Below are positions 54,776-64,000 of a DNA stretch of 64,000 bases, in pieces; the stretch's first letter is position 1, and each line of letters begins with the position of its first letter. Source of the DNA: Mucilaginibacter yixingensis (GTDB lineage Bacteria; Bacteroidota; Bacteroidia; Sphingobacteriales; Sphingobacteriaceae); contig NZ_CP160205.1 of the NCBI RefSeq assembly GCF_041080815.1, positions 4,278,001 to 4,342,000 of the forward strand, in the 5' to 3' direction. The notes under the pieces were generated by a model. The model ran no database searches, was not told the DNA's origin, and saw nothing but the letters and a program-made list of their open reading frames with translations. A program made the position numbers and the translations under genes.

Positions 54776-54854
54776 TGTGGGATACCTCAATTGATATGAT
54801 ATAAAAATACTATTCCAGTACTAATATAATACAAGTACTATAGCAGGAGATAGC

Positions 54855-54886
54855 AACAAAAAAAGCCTCCCGTTGCCGGGAGGCTT
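54855..54886 (-). terminator. rho-independent terminator of the rpoB-rpoC operon
   Basis: A perfect 10-bp stem AAGCCTCCCG/CGGGAGGCTT with a 4-nt loop is followed on the minus strand by TTTTTTTGTTGC, starting 35 nt after the rpoC stop. This is a textbook intrinsic terminator and ends the ribosomal protein/RNA polymerase transcript. Confidence 0.9.
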
Positions 54887-54920
54887 AAATTTAGAATATC
54901 ACGTATTAATTGTTTGCTTA

Positions 54921-59213
<4,293 letters not shown>

Positions 59214-59225
59214 AGCTCTTTTTTG

Positions 59226-59357
59226 TAGGTTAAAGGTGAAAGGTTAAGGGCAAAAGGTTTTAATTTTCACCGACTCCTTTTCCTGTTATCTAAAATGATT
59301 TTCAAAGGGTGAAAGGCAAGGCTTAAACCTTTTACCTCTCACCTTTATCCTTTTACC
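59226..59357 (-). repeat. long degenerate inverted repeat in the rpoB-rpoC spacer
   Basis: The left arm on the plus strand reads AAAGGTGAAAGGTTAAGGGC and AAAAGGTTTT (59232-59262), the right arm AAACCTTTTACCTCTCACCT and TTATCCTTTTACCTTA (59325-59360), with a partial extra copy GGTGAAAGGCAAGG between. The arms pair over most of their length with bulges, so the RNA between the two genes could form a long purine/pyrimidine hairpin. Confidence 0.7.
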
Positions 59358-62300
59358 TTATTCTAAAGTGATATCCAGACCTAAGCCGCGTAACTCATGA
59401 ACCAATACGTTGAATGATTCTGGTACTGACGGTGTTGGCAGATTCTCGCCTTTAACAATAGCTTCGTATGTTTTGGCACGGCCGATAACATCATCCGACT
59501 TAACGGTAAGGATCTCCTGCAGGATGTTGGCTGCACCAAATGCTTCCAGTGCCCAAACCTCCATCTCACCAAAACGCTGACCACCAAACTGTGCTTTACC
59601 ACCCAGCGGCTGCTGTGTAATAAGCGAGTATGGACCGATAGAACGCGCGTGCATCTTATCGTCAACCATGTGGCCCAGTTTCAGCATGTAGATGATACCT
59701 ACGGTTGTTGGCTGATCAAAACGCTCGCCGGTCAAACCATTGTACAGATAGGTACGACCTGATTCCGGAACGTTAGCTTTCTTGATCCATCCCTCTACCT
59801 CTTCGTGTGTTGCACCGTCAAAGATAGGAGTGGCAAACTTAACGCCCAGCTCTTTACCAGCCCAGCCTAATACTGTTTCGTAGATCTGGCCCAAGTTCAT
59901 ACGAGAAGGTACGCCCAGTGGGTTCAGTACGATATCTACCGGAGTACCGTCTTCAAGGAATGGCATGTCCTCATCGCGAACGATGCGGGCAACGATACCT
60001 TTGTTACCGTGACGACCGGCCATTTTATCACCAACTTTCAGCTTACGTTTTTTAGCGATGTAAACTTTAGCCATCTGTACAATGCCTGATGGCAGCTCAT
60101 CACCTACGCTGATCGCAAATTTATCGCGACGGTAAGCACCCAGTTCTTCGTTCAGCTTAATATTGTAATTATGCAACGTAGCTTTGATCTGGTCGTTCTT
60201 ATCGTCGTCTGTAGTCCACTTAGTTGGGTTGATGTTCTCATAGTTCATCTCAGCAAGGATCTTCTGAGTGAATTTAACACCTTTAGCAGTCAGCAGCTCT
60301 TTGTAAACGTTGTAAACACCTTGAGAGGTTTTACCGTTAACAATTTCGAACAATTTATCAACCAAAGTGGCTTTCAGTTCTTTAACTGCTCTGTCGTGCT
60401 TAACATCCAGTTTATCCAGTTGTGCTTTCTCTTCAGCTTTTGAGGTCTTTTTAGCACGGCTAAACAGTTTGGTATCAATTACCACACCGCTAATTGATGG
60501 CGGAGTTTTTAACGAAGCATCTTTCACGTCGCCTGCTTTATCACCAAAGATGGCGCGCAACAGTTTTTCTTCCGGTGAAGGATCAGATTCGCCTTTAGGA
60601 GTAATTTTACCAATCAGGATATCGCCTTCTTTAACCTCAGCACCAATACGGATGATACCGTCTTCGTCCAGGTCTTTAGTCGCTTCTTCAGAAACGTTAG
60701 GGATATCTGGTGTCAGCTCTTCCTCGCCACGTTTAGTATCACGTACCTCCAGCTCAAACTCCTCAATGTGAAGTGAAGTGAAAATGTCCTGAGATACCAC
60801 ACGCTCAGAAATTACAATCGCATCCTCAAAGTTGTAACCCTGCCAAGGCATGAAGGCTACTTTCAGGTTGCGGCCCAAAGCCAGCTCGCCGTCTTGAGTT
60901 GCATATCCTTCACAAAGCACCTCTCCGGTTGAAACGCGTTGGCCTTTCTTAACGATTGGCTTCAGGTTCATGGTAGTGCTCTGGTTGGTTTTCTTAAATT
61001 TAGTTAAGCGGTAGCTCTTAACGTCCTCGTCAAACGATACCAGGCGATCCATTTCGTTGCGGTCATAACGGATGCGGATTTCGTTCGCATCAACGTATTC
61101 TACCACACCGTTGCCTTCGGCATTGATCAGCGTACGAGAGTCTTTCGCTACGCGGCCTTCCAGACCGGTACCTACAATTGGGCTCTCCGGACGCAGCAAT
61201 GGCACTGCCTGGCGTTGCATGTTCGAACCCATCAGGGCACGGTTAGCATCATCATGCTCTAAGAACGGAATCAATGATGCCGCGATAGAGGTGATCTGGT
61301 TTGGCGCGATGTCCATATAATCCAGACGCTCTGGCTCAATAACCGGGAAGTCACCTTCGTAACGTGCTTTTACACGTGGCTCGGCAAATACACCGTTATC
61401 GTTATAGTATGCGTTAGCCTGACCGATGGTTTTGCCATCTTCGTCTTCTGCCGACAGGTAAATAACTGGTTCTTCAACCGCTACTTTACCGTTATCTACA
61501 CGTTTGTATGGAGTTTCGATGAAGCCCAGGTGGTTGATCTTCGCGTGAACACACAGTGAAGAGATCAGACCGATGTTTGGACCCTCTGGAGTTTCGATAG
61601 TACACAGACGACCGTAGTGGGTGTAGTGAACGTCACGAACCTCGAAACCTGCACGCTCGCGAGACAGACCACCGGGACCAAGGGCTGACAGACGACGCTT
61701 GTGCGTGATCTCTGCCAGTGGGTTGGTTTGGTCCATGAACTGAGACAGCTGGTTGGTACCAAAGAACGAGTTGATAACTGATGACAGGGTACGTGCGTTG
61801 ATCAGATCGGTTGGTGTGAACACCTCGTTGTCACGGATGTTCATACGCTCACGGATGGTACGGGCCATACGGGCCAGACCAACACCGAACTGTGCATATA
61901 ACTGCTCACCTACGGTACGTACACGACGGTTTGACAAGTGGTCAATATCATCCACCTCTGCTTTAGAGTTGATGAGTTTGATCAGGTATTTAACAATCGC
62001 AATAATATCCTGCTTGGTTAATACCTTGATCTCGCTCGAGGTATCCATCTTCAGTTTGCGGTTGATACGGTAACGGCCTACATCACCCAGGTCATAACGT
62101 TTGTCGCTAAAGAACAAACGGTCGATGATACCGCGAGCGGTTTCTTCATCTGGTGGTTCAGCGTTACGCAGCTGACGATAGATATGCTCTACCGCTTCTT
62201 TCTCCGAGTTAGACGTATCTTTCTGGAGAGTATTATATATAATGGTATAATCACCGCTGGTGCCTGCGTCTTCCTTGTTCAGGATAACGGTTTTAACACC

Positions 62301-63161
62301 TGCATCAATGATCATATCGATATGATCGTCTTCAAGTACGGTTTCGCGCTCCAGGATGATCTCATTACGGTCGATAGAAACCACCTCACCGGTGTCCTCG
62401 TCCACAAAGTCTTCCACCCATTTTTTAAGCACCCTTGCAGCAAGCTTACGGCCGATATATTTTTTCAGACCAGATTTGCTCACTTTTACCTCGTCGGCCA
62501 GTTCAAATAATTCCAGGATGTCTTTATCTGAATCATAACCGATAGCACGCAACAGGGTTGTAACCGGGAATTTTTTCTTACGGTCAATGTAAGCATACAT
62601 TACGTTGTTAACGTCTGTAGCAAACTCAATCCATGAACCTTTGAAAGGAATTACACGGGCAGAGTACAATTTAGTACCGTTAGTGTGACGGCTCTGACCG
62701 AAGAATACGCCTGGTGAACGGTGTAACTGCGATACAATTACACGCTCGGCGCCGTTGATAACGAAAGTGCCTTTCGGGGTCATGTATGGGATGGTACCCA
62801 GGTACACGTCCTGCACAATGGTTTCAAAATCTTCGTGCTCCTCGTCGTTACAGCTCAGCTTCAGTTTAGCCTTCAGCGGTACGCTGTAAGTTAAGCCGCG
62901 CTCGATACACTCTTGAATATCGTAACGTGGCGGATCAATGAAATAATCAAGAAACTCCAGAACGAAGATGTTTCTTGAATCCGAAATCGGAAAGTTTTCA
63001 GCAAACACTTTAAATAACCCTTCCTTGTGACGGTTATCTGAAGTTGTTTCCAGTTGGAAAAATTCCTTAAAAGATTGCAACTGCACATCCAGGAAGTCAG
63101 GGTAATCAATTACGTGCCTGCTGGTTGCAAAGTTTACTCTTTGATTATTGTTGTTTGCCAA
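59358..63161 (-). CDS. rpoB: DNA-directed RNA polymerase subunit beta (TTG start)
   Basis: Full-length 1267-residue RpoB. The first possible start after an in-frame stop is TTG at 63161 ([20 protein letters not shown]); no ATG precedes the conserved part. The rifampicin region [20 protein letters not shown] has the sensitive-type residues D477, H487 and S492 (E. coli 516, 526, 531). [37 protein letters not shown] and the C-terminal [12 protein letters not shown] are typical. It follows rplL by 224 nt with an attenuator-like hairpin and precedes rpoC. Confidence 0.99.
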   Translation of the reverse strand: MANNNNQRVNFATSRHVIDYPDFLDVQLQSFKEFFQLETTSDNRHKEGLFKVFAENFPISDSRNIFVLEFLDYFIDPPRYDIQECIERGLTYSVPLKAKLKLSCNDEEHEDFETIVQDVYLGTIPYMTPKGTFVINGAERVIVSQLHRSPGVFFGQSRHTNGTKLYSARVIPFKGSWIEFATDVNNVMYAYIDRKKKFPVTTLLRAIGYDSDKDILELFELADEVKVSKSGLKKYIGRKLAARVLKKWVEDFVDEDTGEVVSIDRNEIILERETVLEDDHIDMIIDAGVKTVILNKEDAGTSGDYTIIYNTLQKDTSNSEKEAVEHIYRQLRNAEPPDEETARGIIDRLFFSDKRYDLGDVGRYRINRKLKMDTSSEIKVLTKQDIIAIVKYLIKLINSKAEVDDIDHLSNRRVRTVGEQLYAQFGVGLARMARTIRERMNIRDNEVFTPTDLINARTLSSVINSFFGTNQLSQFMDQTNPLAEITHKRRLSALGPGGLSRERAGFEVRDVHYTHYGRLCTIETPEGPNIGLISSLCVHAKINHLGFIETPYKRVDNGKVAVEEPVIYLSAEDEDGKTIGQANAYYNDNGVFAEPRVKARYEGDFPVIEPERLDYMDIAPNQITSIAASLIPFLEHDDANRALMGSNMQRQAVPLLRPESPIVGTGLEGRVAKDSRTLINAEGNGVVEYVDANEIRIRYDRNEMDRLVSFDEDVKSYRLTKFKKTNQSTTMNLKPIVKKGQRVSTGEVLCEGYATQDGELALGRNLKVAFMPWQGYNFEDAIVISERVVSQDIFTSLHIEEFELEVRDTKRGEEELTPDIPNVSEEATKDLDEDGIIRIGAEVKEGDILIGKITPKGESDPSPEEKLLRAIFGDKAGDVKDASLKTPPSISGVVIDTKLFSRAKKTSKAEEKAQLDKLDVKHDRAVKELKATLVDKLFEIVNGKTSQGVYNVYKELLTAKGVKFTQKILAEMNYENINPTKWTTDDDKNDQIKATLHNYNIKLNEELGAYRRDKFAISVGDELPSGIVQMAKVYIAKKRKLKVGDKMAGRHGNKGIVARIVRDEDMPFLEDGTPVDIVLNPLGVPSRMNLGQIYETVLGWAGKELGVKFATPIFDGATHEEVEGWIKKANVPESGRTYLYNGLTGERFDQPTTVGIIYMLKLGHMVDDKMHARSIGPYSLITQQPLGGKAQFGGQRFGEMEVWALEAFGAANILQEILTVKSDDVIGRAKTYEAIVKGENLPTPSVPESFNVLVHELRGLGLDITLE

Positions 63162-63205
63162 GGGAATATAATTTTAAGTTCTATTATTTAGTAGATGTGT
63201 ATTTT

Positions 63206-63312
63206 GAGCTGTGAGATATGAGATTTGAGACTTGAGAAAAGCTTTAATCAGAACTATTTGATTCTGAAACCCATACCTCAAATCTAATGTCTCAGATCTA
63301 AATCACAAATCC
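63206..63312 (-). repeat. degenerate inverted repeat in the rplL-rpoB spacer
   Basis: GTGAGATATGAGATTTGAGA then CTTGAG (63211-63236) faces CTCAAATCTAATGTCTCAGA then TCTAAATCAC (63278-63306). The core pair AGATTTGAGAC with GTCTCAGATCT matches at 10 of 11 positions, and CTTGAG/CTCAAATCT continue it. The DNA motif differs from that in the rpoB-rpoC spacer but the architecture is the same. Confidence 0.65.
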
Positions 63313-63331
63313 AAACTATATAAACGGCAAT

Positions 63332-63360
63332 AGACCCCGACCAATTTCCGGTCGGGGTCT
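63332..63360 (-). terminator. perfect hairpin between rplL and rpoB (attenuator)
   Basis: AGACCCCGACC pairs perfectly with GGTCGGGGTCT around a 7-nt loop, 25 nt downstream of the rplL stop. On the minus strand only TATTGCCGTTTATA follows, so termination would be partial. An attenuator between rplL and rpoB is known in E. coli, where it lowers rpoBC expression relative to the ribosomal proteins; the same role is inferred here. Confidence 0.75.
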
Positions 63361-63385
63361 TATGCTCTGTGCGCTATGGATTAAA

Positions 63386-63763
63386 TTACTTAATCTCAAC
63401 AACAGCACCTGCTTCTTCCAGTTGTTTTTTCAGGCTTTCAGCTTCGTCTTTAGCAACACCGGCTTTCAGCTCTTTAGGAGCGCCGTCTACTAAGTCTTTA
63501 GCTTCTTTCAGGCCCAGACCAGTCAGGTCTTTAACCAGTTTAACAACAGCTAATTTCTGACCGCCAGCTTCTTTCAGGATAACGTCAAATGAAGTTTTCT
63601 CTTCAACTGCAGCTGGTGCGTCGCCAGCAGGAGCAGCAGCAACAGCTACTGCAGCAGCAGCAGGCTCAATACCGTACTCGTCTTTCAAAATCTGAGCTAA
63701 CTCGTTAACTTCTTTTACTGTTAAGTTTACTAACTGATCAGCAAACGCTTTTAAATCTGCCAT
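63386..63763 (-). CDS. rplL: 50S ribosomal protein L7/L12
   Basis: A 125-residue L7/L12. The N-terminal dimerisation part ([20 protein letters not shown]), the Ala/Pro-rich hinge ([20 protein letters not shown]) and the C-terminal factor-binding domain ([40 protein letters not shown]) are complete. Four copies per ribosome or more bind L10 on the stalk. Start ATG at 63763, 63 nt after rplJ. Confidence 0.99.
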   Translation of the reverse strand: MADLKAFADQLVNLTVKEVNELAQILKDEYGIEPAAAAVAVAAAPAGDAPAAVEEKTSFDVILKEAGGQKLAVVKLVKDLTGLGLKEAKDLVDGAPKELKAGVAKDEAESLKKQLEEAGAVVEIK

Positions 63764-63826
63764 TTTATTAAATTTTTTACTTTAATGCTTTTGTTAATTA
63801 TTAAGGTGCTTTTTATAGAGGAGACC

Positions 63827-64000
63827 TTATTCGCCTCTTTCTTGTAATGTTTTAACAATACCTGCAAGTTTGTTACCGCCTGATTGAAGGGCAGAAATAA
63901 CGTTTTTAGCAGGTGACTGCAGTAATCCGATGATCTCTCCGACAAGCTCTTCTTTAGATTTCAGGTTAACCAGGGTATCCAGCTGATTGTCGCCGATGAA
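63827..64000 (-). CDS. rplJ: 50S ribosomal protein L10, C-terminal fragment
   Basis: The last 57 codons of a gene running off the right edge, ending at TAA (63827-63829). The visible protein has LDTLVNLKSKEELVGEIIG, LLQSPAKNVISALQSGGNKL and AGIVKTLQERGE, matching the C-terminal helix of L10 that binds L7/L12. Position before rplL fits the rplJ-rplL order. Only the last third is present. Confidence 0.95.
   Translation of the reverse strand, partial: FIGDNQLDTLVNLKSKEELVGEIIGLLQSPAKNVISALQSGGNKLAGIVKTLQERGE

Noticed and set aside
63751-63945. 64-codon minus-strand frame overlapping the rplJ-rplL junction
   Set aside because: The frame that continues to the window edge (57 codons ending at 63827) is clearly L10; the other is out-of-frame noise with AT-rich translation.

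Overview
The window looks like a chromosomal segment of a Bacteroidota bacterium, most likely Sphingobacteriaceae (Mucilaginibacter/Pedobacter type). The evidence is the rplJ-rplL-rpoB-rpoC block with Bacteroidota-length RpoB (1267 aa) and RpoC (1430 aa), a DUF3467 gene, BY-kinases with Gly-Tyr-rich tails, lipoprotein-type Wza proteins, and promoters of the Bacteroidota form TTG-N19/20-TAnnTTTG. No rRNA, tRNA, CRISPR array or insertion sequence was seen. Family names come from reading the translations, not from database searches.

Layout. 1-5.9 kb (minus strand): start of a GDP-fucose synthase gene, dTDP-rhamnose genes rfbA and rfbD behind a clear promoter, a DUF3467 gene, a TviB-type UDP-sugar dehydrogenase, a Wzx flippase and a WecB/TagA/CpsF transferase. 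At 6.1-6.9 kb is a ChbG/YdjC-type deacetylase. 7.3-24.3 kb (plus strand) is a first polysaccharide operon: Wza1, Wzc1, a UDP-glucuronate-4-epimerase-like protein, Wzx, a Wzy-like polymerase, four glycosyltransferases, two hexapeptide acyltransferases, a Gfo/Idh/MocA oxidoreductase with an uncharacterised partner, and a secreted glycoside hydrolase. 24.3-31.7 kb (minus) carries transferases, two acyltransferases and a second Wzy-like membrane protein. 31.8-49.4 kb (minus) is a very tightly packed operon headed by the ABC exporter Wzm-Wzt, followed by transferases, three acyltransferases, a GT9 protein, a third polymerase/ligase-like protein and an unusual epimerase. 49.5-52.7 kb holds a second Wza2-Wzc2 pair with its own promoter and terminator. 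53-54.8 kb has an acyltransferase-3 protein and a small membrane-anchored protein. 54.9-64 kb is rpoC, rpoB, rplL and partial rplJ.

Function. The locus encodes activated sugars (dTDP-rhamnose, GDP-fucose, UDP-uronic acids), about nineteen sugar-transfer proteins, eight O-acyltransferases, and components of two Wzx/Wzy-type routes plus one ABC-type route. Two outer-membrane export/BY-kinase pairs serve them. The simplest reading is at least two surface glycans (for example a capsule or exopolysaccharide and an O-antigen-like glycan) made side by side.

Most noteworthy: the whole ~50 kb locus may sit between rpoC and the DUF3467 gene that I recall as its usual neighbour; ABC and Wza/Wzc machinery are adjacent; a hexanucleotide repeat encodes the tyrosine tail of Wzc2; an oxidoreductase/barrel-like gene pair is of unknown chemistry; several intergenic stretches look like decayed coding sequence; and long degenerate inverted repeats lie in the rpo operon spacers.
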